From Lentzea pudingi (GTDB lineage: Bacteria > Actinomycetota > Actinomycetes > Mycobacteriales > Pseudonocardiaceae): a stretch of DNA of 64,000 nt. Each line of letters begins with the position of its first letter. Position 1 is the first letter of the stretch. Both the position numbers and the translations under genes were made by a program. The stretch spans positions 62,001 through 126,000 of the forward strand of contig NZ_BMNC01000017.1 in NCBI RefSeq assembly GCF_014646255.1, written 5' to 3'. This document shows, piece by piece, positions 1-9,140 of the stretch. The notes beneath the pieces are model-generated. The model saw only the letters and a list, made by a program, of their open reading frames with translations. It had not been told where the DNA came from and searched no databases.

Positions 1-1
1 G

Positions 2-142
2 GAGACCGGCAAGGTCGTGATGGACAAGCCGGCGCAGGCGCTGCTCGCAGATGACGACATCCGCGAGTTCTACCTCGGCCTCGGCACCTCCTCGTTCCGT
101 GCGGTCAAGCACTACAAGCGCAGGAAGAGGTGGCTGTCATGA
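2..142 (+). CDS. Branched-chain amino-acid-type ABC transporter ATPase, C-terminal fragment (LivF-like)
   Basis: Only the last 46 codons are inside the window; the 5' part lies upstream. The reading frame ends in ADDDIREFYLGL and a basic tail, the usual C-terminus of LivF-type ATP-binding subunits, which energise high-affinity uptake of branched-chain amino acids or related carboxylates at the cytoplasmic face of the membrane. The stop codon overlaps the next ATG (ATGA), so it is translationally coupled to the second ATPase. Family assignment rests on the short C-terminal motif and on the operon around it; the ATPase motifs themselves are not visible here. Confidence 0.8.
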   Translation, partial: ETGKVVMDKPAQALLADDDIREFYLGLGTSSFRAVKHYKRRKRWLS

Positions 143-957
143 GCGCCGACGTGCGTACCTCAGCGGAGGCGCCATCCGCCTCCGTTCTCGAAGTCACCGA
201 CATCCGGCTCGCGTTCGACGGCGTGGTGGCCGTCGACGGGGTGTCGTTCAGCGTCGGGGAGGGTGAGCTCTTCGCCGTCATCGGCCCGAACGGCGCCGGC
301 AAGACGTCCATCTTCAACGTCCTGAGCGGGGTCTACCGGCCGCAGCAGGGCTCCGTGCGGTTCCACGGCGACGACCTGCTCGGCCTGCGGCCGCACCGCG
401 TCGCCGCGCGGGGCATGGCCCGCACGTTCCAGAACATCGAGCTGTTCTCGCACCTCACCGTGGTCGACAACCTGATGCTCGGGCGTCACAACCACATGCG
501 GTACGGCGCGCTGTCGGCGTTCTTCTGGCTCGGCAAGGCACGCGGCGAGGAGCTGAAGAACAGGGCCGCGGTCGAGGAGGTCATCGACTTCCTGGAACTG
601 GAGCAGTGGCGCCGGTACCCGGTCGGCCTGCTGCCCTACGGCGTGCAGAAGCGCGTCGAACTGGGCAGGGCGCTCGCGATGGAGCCCAAGCTGCTGCTGC
701 TCGACGAGCCGGTCGCCGGCATGAACGTCGAGGAGACGGAGGACATGGCGCGGTTCATCCTCGACGTCCGTGAGGAGCTGAACATCCCGATGATCATGGT
801 GGAGCACGACATGGGCCTCGTGATGGACCTGGCCGACCGCGTGATGGTCATGGACTTCGGCCGCCCGATCCGCACCGGCACGCCCGCGGAGGTGCAGCAG
901 GACCCCGACGTGATCCGCGCGTACCTCGGCGAGCAGCACAAGAGCGTGACGCCATGA
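139..957 (+). CDS. livG: Branched-chain-type ABC transporter ATP-binding protein (LivG-like)
   Basis: 272 residues. The Walker A motif GPNGAGKT lies at about residues 49-56. It is followed by the LivG-typical ARTFQNIELF Q-loop region, an atypical signature LPYGVQKR, the Walker B LLLLDEP and the H-loop MVEHDM. The start at 139 is preferred over a GTG at 130 because an AGGAAGAGG ribosome site sits about 8 nt upstream and the ATG overlaps the preceding stop. With the LivF-like subunit it would form the nucleotide-binding heterodimer that drives the two permeases downstream. Its stop overlaps the ATG of the acyl-CoA synthetase (ATGA). The family is clear; the substrate is not, since LivG-type systems also take up urea, aromatic acids and other carboxylates. 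Confidence 0.92.
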   Translation: MSADVRTSAEAPSASVLEVTDIRLAFDGVVAVDGVSFSVGEGELFAVIGPNGAGKTSIFNVLSGVYRPQQGSVRFHGDDLLGLRPHRVAARGMARTFQNIELFSHLTVVDNLMLGRHNHMRYGALSAFFWLGKARGEELKNRAAVEEVIDFLELEQWRRYPVGLLPYGVQKRVELGRALAMEPKLLLLDEPVAGMNVEETEDMARFILDVREELNIPMIMVEHDMGLVMDLADRVMVMDFGRPIRTGTPAEVQQDPDVIRAYLGEQHKSVTP

Positions 958-2774
958 CCAGAACAGTCGTCACGCGCGTGAAGGACCGCGCCGAGCACAC
1001 GCCAAGCCAGATCGCGTTGCGCGCCAAGGACTTCGGCATCTGGCAGGAGGTCACCTGGGCCGGCTACTGGGCGAACGTCGAACTGGTCGGGCACGCGTTG
1101 CTCGCACTAGGCCTGAAGCCGGGCGAACGGGTGGCGATCCACTCCGAGAACCGGCGCGAATGGCTCTACGCCGACCTCGGCATCGTCGCCGCCCAGGGCA
1201 TCACGGTCGGCCTCTACCCGACGAACCCCGCGTCCGAGGTCGCCTACCTCCTGTCCCACTCCGGCACGCGGATCCTCGTCGCCGAGGACCAGGAACAGGT
1301 CGACAAGGCGTTGCTGGTGCTGGAGGACACCCCCGACCTGGAGTGGATCGTCTACCTCGAGCCCCGCGGCATCAAGGGCCGCTACGACAACCCGAAACTG
1401 CTGGCCTGGGACGACTTCCTGGCGCTGGGCGCCCGGCACCGCGAGTCGTTCCCGGACGAGCTCGCGCGACGCATGGCGGCCACCCGGCCCGAGGACGTCA
1501 TGACGTTGATCTACACGTCCGGCACGACCGGTCCGCCCAAGGGCGCGATGCTGACCGTGGCGAACGTCGAGTTCGCCGTCGACGTGCTGGTGGAGGGCGG
1601 CGGTTTCACCTCGCCACCGCCGTCCTCCTCCGACGTCACGTTGTCCTACCTGCCGTTGTGCCACGTCGCCGAACGGATCTTCACGACGTGGTTCAGCGCG
1701 GCCAGCGGGGTGCAGGTGCACTTCGCCGAGTCGATCGAGACGGTGCAGGCGAACCTGCGCGAGGTGCAGCCGACGATCCTGTTCGGCGTGCCCCGCATCT
1801 GGGAGAAGGTGCTGGCGGGCGTCAAGATCGGGGTGTCGTCCGCGTCCTGGACCAAGCGCACCACCACCGGGTTCTGGCTCGAGCGTGCCGAGACCATCGG
1901 TGAAACGCTCGTGCGGACCGGTGGCAAGCACACCGGGCAGAGCCGCGTGCTGTACGCGCTGGGCTGGCTGTTCTGCTTCCGCGCGCTGAAAGCCCGCATC
2001 GGCATGCGGCACGTGCGGTACGCGGCGTCCGGTGCCGCGCCGATCGCGCCGGACGTGCTGAAGTTCTTCATGGGCATCGGGGTGCCGATGCACGAGGTCT
2101 ACGGCATGACCGAGAACACCGCCGTGGCAACGGGAAACCGGCCGGGACGGGTCAAGGTCGGCACGGTCGGCGAGCCGCAGCCGGGCACGGAGCTGCGGAT
2201 CGACGAGGAGACCGGCGAGGTCCTCACCAAGCACGGCGGCACGTTCGCGGGCTACTGGCAGGACCCCGAGTCCACCCGGCGGGTGCTGGTCGACGGCTGG
2301 CTGCACACCGGTGACGTCGGCGAGTGGGTCGACGGCACGCACGTGAAGATCACCGACCGGATGAAGGACATCATCATCACCGCGGGCGGCAAGAACATCG
2401 CGCCGTCCGAGCTGGAGAACGCGCTGAAGACCTCTCCGTACATCAAGGAAGCGGTGGTGATCGGCGACCAGCGCAAGTACCTCGTGGCGTTGATCGGCAT
2501 CGAGTACGAGACGGTCGGCCACTGGGCGCAGCAGCGCAAGATCACCTACACCACCTACCGGGATCTGTCGGAGAAGCCCGAGGTCCTGGAACTGGTGCAG
2601 GGGATCGTGACCGAGGCGAACCAGAAGTTCGCGACGGTCGAGCAGATCAAGAAGTTCCGGATGTTCCCCAAGGAGCTCGACCACGAGGACGGCGAGCTGA
2701 CCGCCACCCAGAAGGTGAAGAGATCCGCACTGGGCAAGATGTTCGACGACCTCGTGGAGAGCATGTATGGATGA
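954..2774 (+). CDS. Long-chain-type acyl-CoA synthetase (AMP-forming) inside the ABC transporter operon
   Basis: 606 residues, normal for bacterial FadD15-like enzymes. The ANL-superfamily motifs are present: YTSGTTGPPKG (residues about 187-197) for ATP binding, YGMTENTA for adenylate formation, GWLHTGDVG, and DIIITAGGKNIAPSE with the hinge/catalytic-lysine region. It would activate a carboxylic acid to its CoA thioester via an acyl-adenylate. It overlaps the ATPase before it by 4 bases and the permease after it by 8, so it is an integral member of the operon. That position suggests the imported substrate, or a product of it, is CoA-activated on arrival, so the transporter may carry an acyl or aromatic acid rather than leucine. 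The family is certain; the substrate is inferred and open. Confidence 0.9.
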   Translation: MTRTVVTRVKDRAEHTPSQIALRAKDFGIWQEVTWAGYWANVELVGHALLALGLKPGERVAIHSENRREWLYADLGIVAAQGITVGLYPTNPASEVAYLLSHSGTRILVAEDQEQVDKALLVLEDTPDLEWIVYLEPRGIKGRYDNPKLLAWDDFLALGARHRESFPDELARRMAATRPEDVMTLIYTSGTTGPPKGAMLTVANVEFAVDVLVEGGGFTSPPPSSSDVTLSYLPLCHVAERIFTTWFSAASGVQVHFAESIETVQANLREVQPTILFGVPRIWEKVLAGVKIGVSSASWTKRTTTGFWLERAETIGETLVRTGGKHTGQSRVLYALGWLFCFRALKARIGMRHVRYAASGAAPIAPDVLKFFMGIGVPMHEVYGMTENTAVATGNRPGRVKVGTVGEPQPGTELRIDEETGEVLTKHGGTFAGYWQDPESTRRVLVDGWLHTGDVGEWVDGTHVKITDRMKDIIITAGGKNIAPSELENALKTSPYIKEAVVIGDQRKYLVALIGIEYETVGHWAQQRKITYTTYRDLSEKPEVLELVQGIVTEANQKFATVEQIKKFRMFPKELDHEDGELTATQKVKRSALGKMFDDLVESMYG

Positions 2775-3654
2775 GTTTCTCCAGTCGTTGATCCGGGGTC
2801 TCGGCACCGGGTCGATCTATTCGCTGCTCGCGCTCGGCTTCGTGATCATCTACAAGTCGACGCAGGTGATCAGCTTCGCGCAGCCGGCGTTCATGCTGGC
2901 GGGCGCGGTGCTGGTCTCGTACCTCTCACCCGTCGTGTCGTTCGCCGGGGCGGTGCTCGTCGCCGCCGTGGTGATCGCGGTGCTGGCGCTGGGAGTCGAA
3001 CGCACGGTGCTGCGGCCGATGGTCGGCAAACCGGTGTTCGTGGTCGCGATCATCACCATCGGCGTGGACGTCGTGGTCAGGGTGGTGACGAACGCGTTCA
3101 TCGGCCTCGACGTCCGGCAGGTCGGCGACCCGTGGGGCCTCGACACGGTGAGCTTCCTGGGCGCCGAGGTGCAGGAGCGCTACCTCGTGATGATCGCGAC
3201 GACCGCGGTCGTGACGGCCGGGCTGTTCGCTTTCTTCCGCTACTCGCGGATCGGGCTCGCGATGCGGGCGGTCGCCTACGACCAGGAGGTCGCGCTGGCA
3301 CAAGGGGTCTCGGTCGGATCGGTGTTCGCGCTGTCGTGGGCACTGGCGGGCGGGCTCGCCGCACTGGCCGGCGTGTTCGTCGCGACGGGTGCCGGTGTCG
3401 ACCAGCAGCTCTGGATCGTGGCGCTGAAAGCGTTGCCCGCGATCATCATCGGCGGCCTGGAGTCGCTCGGCGGTGCCGTGGTCGGCGGACTCACGGTCGG
3501 GGTCGTCGAGTCGCTCTTCGGCACCTACCAGAACGACTTCGCCCCGTGGCTCGGCCCGAACTTCGGGCTGGTCGCGCCGTACGCGTTGATGCTGCTGGTC
3601 TTGCTCGTCAGACCGTACGGACTGTTCGGCAAGCGGGAGGTGGAACGTCTGTGA
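2767..3654 (+). CDS. livH: Branched-chain-type ABC transporter permease (LivH-like)
   Basis: 295 residues with about eight hydrophobic membrane segments. It contains the LivH family pattern SIYSLLALGFVIIYKSTQVI near the N-terminus, a conserved ALKALPAIIIGGLESLGGAVVGG region towards the C-terminus (the cytoplasmic coupling loop that contacts the ATPases), and a basic end. The start ATG at 2767 lies inside the final codons of the acyl-CoA synthetase. The stop overlaps the GTG of the second permease. It would form half of the transmembrane channel with the following LivM-like subunit. Confidence 0.9.
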   Translation: MDEFLQSLIRGLGTGSIYSLLALGFVIIYKSTQVISFAQPAFMLAGAVLVSYLSPVVSFAGAVLVAAVVIAVLALGVERTVLRPMVGKPVFVVAIITIGVDVVVRVVTNAFIGLDVRQVGDPWGLDTVSFLGAEVQERYLVMIATTAVVTAGLFAFFRYSRIGLAMRAVAYDQEVALAQGVSVGSVFALSWALAGGLAALAGVFVATGAGVDQQLWIVALKALPAIIIGGLESLGGAVVGGLTVGVVESLFGTYQNDFAPWLGPNFGLVAPYALMLLVLLVRPYGLFGKREVERL

Positions 3655-4751
3655 AGGGTCGTCCTGAGCTGTACACCTCATATGGGCAGGACATGGCGTT
3701 CCTGAACACGCGGCCGAAACGCGCGTGGACGGGCGGGCTCGTCGTGATCGCCCTGGTCATGCCTTTCATGATCACCGACGACCTGCTGCAACTGCTCGCC
3801 ACCGGGTTCGTGGCGGCGATCGGCGCGATCGGGCTGAACATCGTCACGGGGTACGCGGGCCAGGTCTCGCTGGGCCACGCGTTCTTCCTCGCGATCGGCG
3901 CGTACACCGCGGCGGCGCTGTCCGGTCCCGAGACCGGGCGGGTGATCGGCTTCGGCATCACGTCGCTGCCGATCTGGTTGCTGGCCGCGGGTCTGGTGGC
4001 CGCGTTGTTCGGCGTCCTGGTGGCGCCGGTGGCGGTGCGGTTGCGAGGCCTCTACCTCGCGATCGTGACGCTGGGACTGGTCTTCCTGGGAGAGCACGTC
4101 TTCCGGGAGTGGACGTCGCTGACCGGAGGGCCCGGTGTCGGCCGGCCCGCCGCCGTGCCCGAGCTGTTCGGGGTGCGGCTGGATCAGGACAACGCGGTGT
4201 TCACGGCGGCACAGCAGCTGTACCTGCTGATGTTCGTGCTGCTGGTGATCTTCGGAGTGCTGGCGCGGAACCTGGTGCGCTCGCGCGTCGGCCGGGCGTT
4301 CGCGGCGGTGCGGGACCGCGACCTGGCCGCGTCGGTGATCGGCGTGGACCTGACGAAGTACAAGGTCCTGGCGTTCGCGGTGTCCTCGTTCTACGCGGGT
4401 GTCGCGGGCGCGTTGCTGTTCGTGGTGAACGGGTTCTTCGATCCCGGCTCGTTCAGCCTGCTGTTGTCAGTGCAGTACATCGCGATGGTGCTCATCGGCG
4501 GCGCGGGCACCATCTCCGGAGCGATCATGGGCGCGCTCTTCATCACCTTGCTGCCACGCATCACCAGGGAACTGCCCGCGGTGCTGCCGTTCATCAGTGG
4601 TGACGCGACCGGCGTGATCACGGTCTTCCAGCTGGAAGCCGTGCTCTACGGCGTGCTCATCATCGTGTTCCTCATCGTCGAGCCACGCGGGTTGTTCGGC
4701 ATCTGGGTCCGCGTCCGCAACTACTGGCGCACCTGGCCGTTCTCGTACTGA
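3651..4751 (+). CDS. livM: Branched-chain-type ABC transporter permease (LivM-like)
   Basis: 366 residues from the GTG at 3651, which overlaps the livH stop (GTGA) and has GGGAGG about 10 nt upstream. It contains about ten hydrophobic segments, the LivM-typical LNIVTGYAGQVSLGHAFFLAIGAY at about residues 62-85 and a C-terminal IGGAGTISGAIMGALF region, the family's ATPase-coupling loop. The open frame continues upstream inside livH, but that part has no permease character. It is the second half of the translocation channel. It is followed 13 nt later by the binding lipoprotein gene. Confidence 0.9.
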   Translation: MKGRPELYTSYGQDMAFLNTRPKRAWTGGLVVIALVMPFMITDDLLQLLATGFVAAIGAIGLNIVTGYAGQVSLGHAFFLAIGAYTAAALSGPETGRVIGFGITSLPIWLLAAGLVAALFGVLVAPVAVRLRGLYLAIVTLGLVFLGEHVFREWTSLTGGPGVGRPAAVPELFGVRLDQDNAVFTAAQQLYLLMFVLLVIFGVLARNLVRSRVGRAFAAVRDRDLAASVIGVDLTKYKVLAFAVSSFYAGVAGALLFVVNGFFDPGSFSLLLSVQYIAMVLIGGAGTISGAIMGALFITLLPRITRELPAVLPFISGDATGVITVFQLEAVLYGVLIIVFLIVEPRGLFGIWVRVRNYWRTWPFSY

Positions 4752-4764
4752 GGAGAGAATCCCC

Positions 4765-6051
4765 ATGTCTGGTAAGAGAATCGCAGTGATCTTCGCAGGG
4801 GCGTTGCTCCTCGCCTCGTGTCGTGGCGGTGGCGACGCCGCGCCTCAGGAGGGCGCGGGCGGCATCAAGGTCGATGCCGGCGTGACGAAGGAGGCGTGTC
4901 CGAACGCCGTCGACAAGTCCAAGGGCTGCATCTACCTGGGCACCATCTCGGACCTCACCGAGGGCCCGTTCAAGACGCTGGCCGTGCCGATCACGGACGC
5001 GCAGAAGGCGTTCTGGAAGCGCGTCAACGACAAGGGCGGCATCGGCGGCTACGAGGTCGACGTCACCAAGTACGTCAAGGACAACAAGTACAACCCGCAG
5101 ATCCACAACCAGGTCTACCAGGAGATCAAGGGCAGCGTCCTCGCGCTGACCCAGACCCTGGGCTCGCCCACCACCGTCGCGATCCTGCCGGACCTCGAGA
5201 AGACCCCGATGGTCTCGGTGCCGGCGTCGTGGACGTCGTTGTGGGGCCACGAGGAGGTCGTGCTGGAGTCCGGCGCGAACTACTGCGTCGAGTCGATGAA
5301 CTCCGTCGACTACGCCGCCGAGAAGATGGGCGTGAAGTCCGTGATGGCCGTGCACAACGCCGGTGACTACGGCGACGACGCGGCGGCCGGTGCGAAGATC
5401 GCGGCCGAGAAGCGCGGGCTGACGTTCGAGAACGTGACCACCACGGCCGGCCAGGACAACCAGGGCGGCGCGATCGACGCGGTGGTGTCGAAGAAGCCCG
5501 ACCTGGTGATCCTGACGACCGGTCCGACCGACGCGGCCGTGATCATCGGCCAGACCGCGGCCCGCGGCTTCAAGGGCAAGTTCATCGGCACCTCGCCGAC
5601 GTGGAACCCCGGTCTGCTGAAGTCGCCGGCGGCGCCCGCGATCAAGGCGCTGTACATGCAGTCGGCGCCGTGGAAGTCGTGGAGCACCGAGTCCGTCGGC
5701 CACACCGCGCTGCGTGCCGCGCTGCCCGGCGTGACGCCGAACGACGGCTACACCGCGGGCTGGGTGTGGGCGTACCCGTTGAAGGCCGCGCTGGAGAAGG
5801 CCGCCGCGAACAAGGACCTGACGCGTGCCGGTGTGCTCGCCGCCGTGCGCCAGCTCTCGTCGGTGGACTACGAGGGCATGCTTCCTTCGGGTGCGGGCAA
5901 CTTCTCCGCTTCGCCGCAGGACGGCGTGTTCCGTCAGAACACCCTGTACAAGCCGGACGACGCCGCTCCGACAGGAGTGACGCTGGTGGAGGACTTCTTC
6001 ACCGGTTCCACGGCAAAGGACTTCAAGTTCGACAAGCCCTGCTACCAATGA
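4765..6051 (+). CDS. Periplasmic-type substrate-binding lipoprotein of the ABC transporter (LivK/type I fold)
   Basis: 428 residues. The N-terminus MSGKRIAVIFAGALLLASC is a lipoprotein signal peptide with lipobox LASC, so Cys19 would be lipidated after cleavage and the protein held at the outer face of the membrane. The body has type I periplasmic-binding-fold features: YLGTISDLTEGPFKTLAVP, KAFWKRVNDKGGIGGYEV, a two-lobe length and a VMAVHNAGDYGDDAAAGAKI hinge strand. A strong AGGAGAG ribosome site lies 8 nt before the ATG. It closes the transporter operon and defines its specificity; the ligand cannot be read from sequence. Confidence 0.88.
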   Translation: MSGKRIAVIFAGALLLASCRGGGDAAPQEGAGGIKVDAGVTKEACPNAVDKSKGCIYLGTISDLTEGPFKTLAVPITDAQKAFWKRVNDKGGIGGYEVDVTKYVKDNKYNPQIHNQVYQEIKGSVLALTQTLGSPTTVAILPDLEKTPMVSVPASWTSLWGHEEVVLESGANYCVESMNSVDYAAEKMGVKSVMAVHNAGDYGDDAAAGAKIAAEKRGLTFENVTTTAGQDNQGGAIDAVVSKKPDLVILTTGPTDAAVIIGQTAARGFKGKFIGTSPTWNPGLLKSPAAPAIKALYMQSAPWKSWSTESVGHTALRAALPGVTPNDGYTAGWVWAYPLKAALEKAAANKDLTRAGVLAAVRQLSSVDYEGMLPSGAGNFSASPQDGVFRQNTLYKPDDAAPTGVTLVEDFFTGSTAKDFKFDKPCYQ

Positions 6052-6132
6052 ACCGAACGGGTGACACTCGACGCTGAAACCGGACATACCCAACTAGTCT
6101 CGCTGGTGAGCCCGGTGTAGGAGGTCGTCACG

Positions 6133-6441
6133 GTGTTGTCGTGCGTAGAGGTTCGCCGATCCACCGGAGGCCTTCGGTTGTTCGTCCGTCCCCCGGCCGC
6201 GTCGCTCTGGAGCGCGCGGCTGGGGTACGAACGGGTGTCGGAGTTGCTGGCCGCGATTCGTCAGGCGCAGGCGTGCACCGTTCCCGACGTCGAGCTGCGG
6301 TACCTGCCCGACCAGCGCACCGGTGAGGCCGTGCTGGCGTGCGAGACGGGGTCCGTCCTGCTGGACGCCGACGAGGTGTCGGCGTTGCACGACACGCTTC
6401 GCGCGCACATGCCGGACCGGATGAGGCCGCTACCGGCCTGA
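6133..6441 (+). CDS. Small hypothetical protein preceding the eCIS genes
   Basis: 102 residues from a GTG start with GGAGG 8-12 nt upstream. I do not recognise a family. The sequence is soluble, with an alternating hydrophobic pattern (VELRYLPDQRTGEAVLACETGSVLLDADE) that suggests a small beta-rich domain followed by a helix. It stands alone: the binding-protein gene ends 81 nt earlier, and a 9-bp-stem hairpin follows 6 nt after its stop. It may be an independent cytosolic protein or the first member of the contractile-system locus; context alone cannot decide. Confidence 0.6.
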   Translation: MLSCVEVRRSTGGLRLFVRPPAASLWSARLGYERVSELLAAIRQAQACTVPDVELRYLPDQRTGEAVLACETGSVLLDADEVSALHDTLRAHMPDRMRPLPA

Positions 6442-6446
6442 TCCTC

Positions 6447-6468
6447 CCGCTGCCCGATGGGGCAGCGG
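6447..6468. promoter_or_regulatory. Inverted repeat CTGCCC-N4-GGGCAG upstream of the eCIS cap/ATPase operon
   Basis: Perfect 9-bp arms (CCGCTGCCC / GGGCAGCGG) around a GATG loop. The 16-bp core at 6450-6465 has the same form as the sites at 13425-13440 and 28211-28226, each in front of an eCIS transcription unit. Its right edge is 69 nt before the GTG chosen as the DUF4255 start, the same distance as at the third site. It could be an operator for a LuxR/NarL-type dimer, or a short terminator for the gene before it. That it recurs in the same context favours an operator. Confidence 0.55.
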
Positions 6469-6534
6469 ATCCTGTCCGATGGGACGCCGCTGCGCTGGTC
6501 GTGCTTCGCGCACGGTCTCGCCATCGTGGACGGC

Positions 6535-7161
6535 GTGATCCACGAGGTTGACGAGGCTTTGCGCCGCCTGGTGCGGGACGAGGCGTTGCGCGGTTCGGAC
6601 CTGGACGTCGCGTTCGACGCGCCGACCAAGGACTGGGCGGCGCGGCGCAACGCGCCCACGGTCAACATCTACCTCTACGACATCCGCGAGGACCTGCGCC
6701 GCCGGCAGCGTGGCCTGCTCAACGAGTACGACGCGCAGGGCCAGGTCGCGGCACGTCATCTGCCGCCACGGCACATGAAGCTCTCGTACCTCGTCACGGC
6801 GTGGACGCAACGGCCGGAGGACGAGCACCGGCTGCTGTCGGACCTGCTCATGGGGTTCATCGGGTACGACGCCGTGCCGCCGCGGCTGCTCAGCGGGACG
6901 CTGGAGGAACTCGCGCTGCCCGTGCCGATGACGGTCGCCCTGCCACCGCCGGAGGATCGCGCGTTCGCCGACGTGTGGAGTGCGCTGGGAGGTGAGCTGA
7001 AGCCGTCGCTCGACGTCGTGGTGTCGGCGCCGGTCTCGTCCGGGCGCAAGTTCGCCGCTGGACCTCCCGCCCACGAGGGTGTTGAGCTGCACACGGGGTC
7101 GGACCGGGTGCGGCACAACGTCTCCGCCGACGGGGTGGCGATGCGCAAGGTGGCGCCATGA
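6535..7161 (+). CDS. DUF4255 (Pvc16/Afp16-like) eCIS tube-terminator/cap protein
   Basis: 208 residues from the GTG at 6535. The start of the product, IHEVDEALRRLVRDEA, and the following RRNAPTVNIYLYDIREDLRRRQ are typical of DUF4255 proteins. In Photorhabdus PVC and Serratia AFP the corresponding protein caps the finished tube and sheath. An in-frame ATG at 6457 lies in the loop of a hairpin and adds a poorly matching N-terminus, so I prefer 6535; a GTG at 6526 is another option. No strong ribosome site is seen for any of these starts. The stop overlaps the ATPase ATG (ATGA). Confidence 0.8.
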   Translation: MIHEVDEALRRLVRDEALRGSDLDVAFDAPTKDWAARRNAPTVNIYLYDIREDLRRRQRGLLNEYDAQGQVAARHLPPRHMKLSYLVTAWTQRPEDEHRLLSDLLMGFIGYDAVPPRLLSGTLEELALPVPMTVALPPPEDRAFADVWSALGGELKPSLDVVVSAPVSSGRKFAAGPPAHEGVELHTGSDRVRHNVSADGVAMRKVAP

Positions 7162-9140
7162 TCTTCGAGCGGATGGCGGTGCTGGAGCGGCGGATCCGGG
7201 TGGCGGTGGCCACGCGCCGGGCCGCGGACCCGAACCCCGACGACCCGTTCCGCGGGCTCTACCTGTCCGACGAGGTCATCGACGCGTTGCTGGACAGCGG
7301 CCGGGAGCCGTTCGCGCCGTTCTCCGGGACGCGGGCGGACGGCAGGCTCGGCCGGCTCGCGGCGAAGGCCCGGCTGTCCGAAGTGGACGTCGAGCTGCTG
7401 CTGGTGGCGCTGGCGCCGGACGTCGACAGCAGGTTCGAGCAGTTCTACGGCTACCTCAACGACGACGTGACGCGGCGCCGGGCGACGGTGGGGCTGGCGC
7501 TGCGGTTGTGCGGGCTCGCGGAGGCCTCACCGCAGGGGCGGTCGCGGCTCGACCCCGGCAGCCCCCTGGTGCGCTGCGGGCTCGTCACCGTGGAGGATCC
7601 CGAACGGCCGTTGCTCAGCCGGTCGTTGAGGGTGCCGGACCGGGTCGGCGCGCACCTGCTCGGTGACGACCGCCCGGACCCGTTGCTCGCCGACTTCGTG
7701 ACGCTGCCGGGGGATCCGGTGCGGATGCCCGGCGACGACCGGCTGGCCCGCGGTGTCGGACGTGGTGTGCGGCTCGTCTACCTGCGTGAACATCCTGGTG
7801 GCGGGGCTGCGGAACTGGCCGTCGCGGCGTTGGCGCAGGCGGGTTTCCCGGCGTTGCTGGTGGATGCGCCGCGGTTGACGGACGCGCTCGCGGTGACGCG
7901 CGAGGCGTTGCTGAGAGGCGCGGGGATCGTCGTCGGGCCGGTGGACTCCGGTTTCGCACTGGATCCCCTGCTGCACGACGAGATCCCCGTGGTCGTGTAC
8001 GGGTCCGGCGCCTGGGAGCCGCGCTGGACCCGTACGCCGCCGTTGCAGCACGACGCGGTGCAGGTGCCGTTCGACGTGCGGGTCGCGTTGTGGCGCACCG
8101 AACTCGACGGCAAGCTCGCCGCCGGCATCGACCCTGCCGAGGTCACCGCGCACTTCGTGCTGGGACCGACGCAGATCAGCAGGGCGGCCGGCGCGGCGTC
8201 GGTCTCGGCGCTGGCGGACGACGGCCTGGTCGACGTGACGCACCTGCGAGCCGGTGCGCGCAGCCAGAACGCGGGCGGCCTGCAACGCCTGGCCCGCCGG
8301 ATCGAACCGGCGGTGGCGTGGCAGGACCTGGTGCTGCCCGCGCCGGTCACCGCCCTGCTGCACGAGCTCGCGGCCAGGGCCCGGCACCGCGACCGCGTGA
8401 TCGACGAGTGGAGGATGCGGCCCGGTGGCGGGCGGGGCCGGGGCGTGACGGCGTTGTTCGCGGGGGATTCCGGTACGGGCAAGACGATGTCGGCCGAGGT
8501 CATCGCGTCGTCGCTCGGCCTCGACCTCTACACGGTCAACCTGGCGACGGTCGTCGACAAGTACGTCGGCGAGACCGAGAAGAACCTGGAGCGGATCTTC
8601 GTGGAGGCGGCCGGCGTCAACGGCGTGCTGCTGTTCGACGAGGCCGACGCGATCTTCGGCAAGCGGTCGGAGGTCCGCGACGCGCACGACCGGTACGCGA
8701 ACATCGAGAGCGCGTACCTGTTGCAGCGCATGGAGTCGTTCGACGGGATCGCGGTGCTGGCCACGAACCTGCGCGCGAACCTCGACGACGCGTTCACCCG
8801 CCGGATCGACGTGATCGTGGACTTCCCGTTGCCGGACGCGGACCTGCGGCGCGGCCTGTGGGACCGCTGCCTCGGCCGTTCGGTGCCGCGATCGTCCGAT
8901 GTGGACCTGGAGTTCCTCGCGGAGGCGTTCGAGCTGGCGGGCGGGCACATCCGCTCGGCGGCGGTGACCGCGGCCTACCTCGCCGCCGCGGCGGGCCACG
9001 TCGTCGGCATGGTCGAGCTGATCGGCGCGGTGGCACGCGAGTACCGCAAGCTCGGCCGCCTGGTGGGCGAACGCGAGTTCGGGCGCTACCTCGAACTCGC
9101 CGTGGAAAGAGAGGGTTGTGATGCGCGGGCACGAACATGA
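7158..9140 (+). CDS. eCIS-associated AAA+ ATPase (Pvc15/Afp15-like)
   Basis: 660 residues. The first 400 or so are a poorly conserved helical region followed by a degenerate nucleotide-binding-like domain. The C-terminal AAA+ domain has Walker A GDSGTGKT (about 436-443), Walker B LLFDEAD (about 492-498), a sensor-1 LATN and arginine fingers in FTRRIDVIVDFPLPD. It belongs to the CDC48-like ATPases found with nearly all contractile injection systems, where they act in the cytoplasm in particle assembly or cargo loading. It is coupled to the DUF4255 gene by a 4-base overlap and overlaps the DUF4157 gene by 20 bases. Confidence 0.92.
   Translation: MIFERMAVLERRIRVAVATRRAADPNPDDPFRGLYLSDEVIDALLDSGREPFAPFSGTRADGRLGRLAAKARLSEVDVELLLVALAPDVDSRFEQFYGYLNDDVTRRRATVGLALRLCGLAEASPQGRSRLDPGSPLVRCGLVTVEDPERPLLSRSLRVPDRVGAHLLGDDRPDPLLADFVTLPGDPVRMPGDDRLARGVGRGVRLVYLREHPGGGAAELAVAALAQAGFPALLVDAPRLTDALAVTREALLRGAGIVVGPVDSGFALDPLLHDEIPVVVYGSGAWEPRWTRTPPLQHDAVQVPFDVRVALWRTELDGKLAAGIDPAEVTAHFVLGPTQISRAAGAASVSALADDGLVDVTHLRAGARSQNAGGLQRLARRIEPAVAWQDLVLPAPVTALLHELAARARHRDRVIDEWRMRPGGGRGRGVTALFAGDSGTGKTMSAEVIASSLGLDLYTVNLATVVDKYVGETEKNLERIFVEAAGVNGVLLFDEADAIFGKRSEVRDAHDRYANIESAYLLQRMESFDGIAVLATNLRANLDDAFTRRIDVIVDFPLPDADLRRGLWDRCLGRSVPRSSDVDLEFLAEAFELAGGHIRSAAVTAAYLAAAAGHVVGMVELIGAVAREYRKLGRLVGEREFGRYLELAVEREGCDARART

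Noticed and set aside
6049..6075. TGAACC after the binding-lipoprotein gene as a third ECF promoter
   Set aside because: No CGT at 16-18 nt spacing (CGC instead), and the gene behind it shows no link to the sigma regulon.
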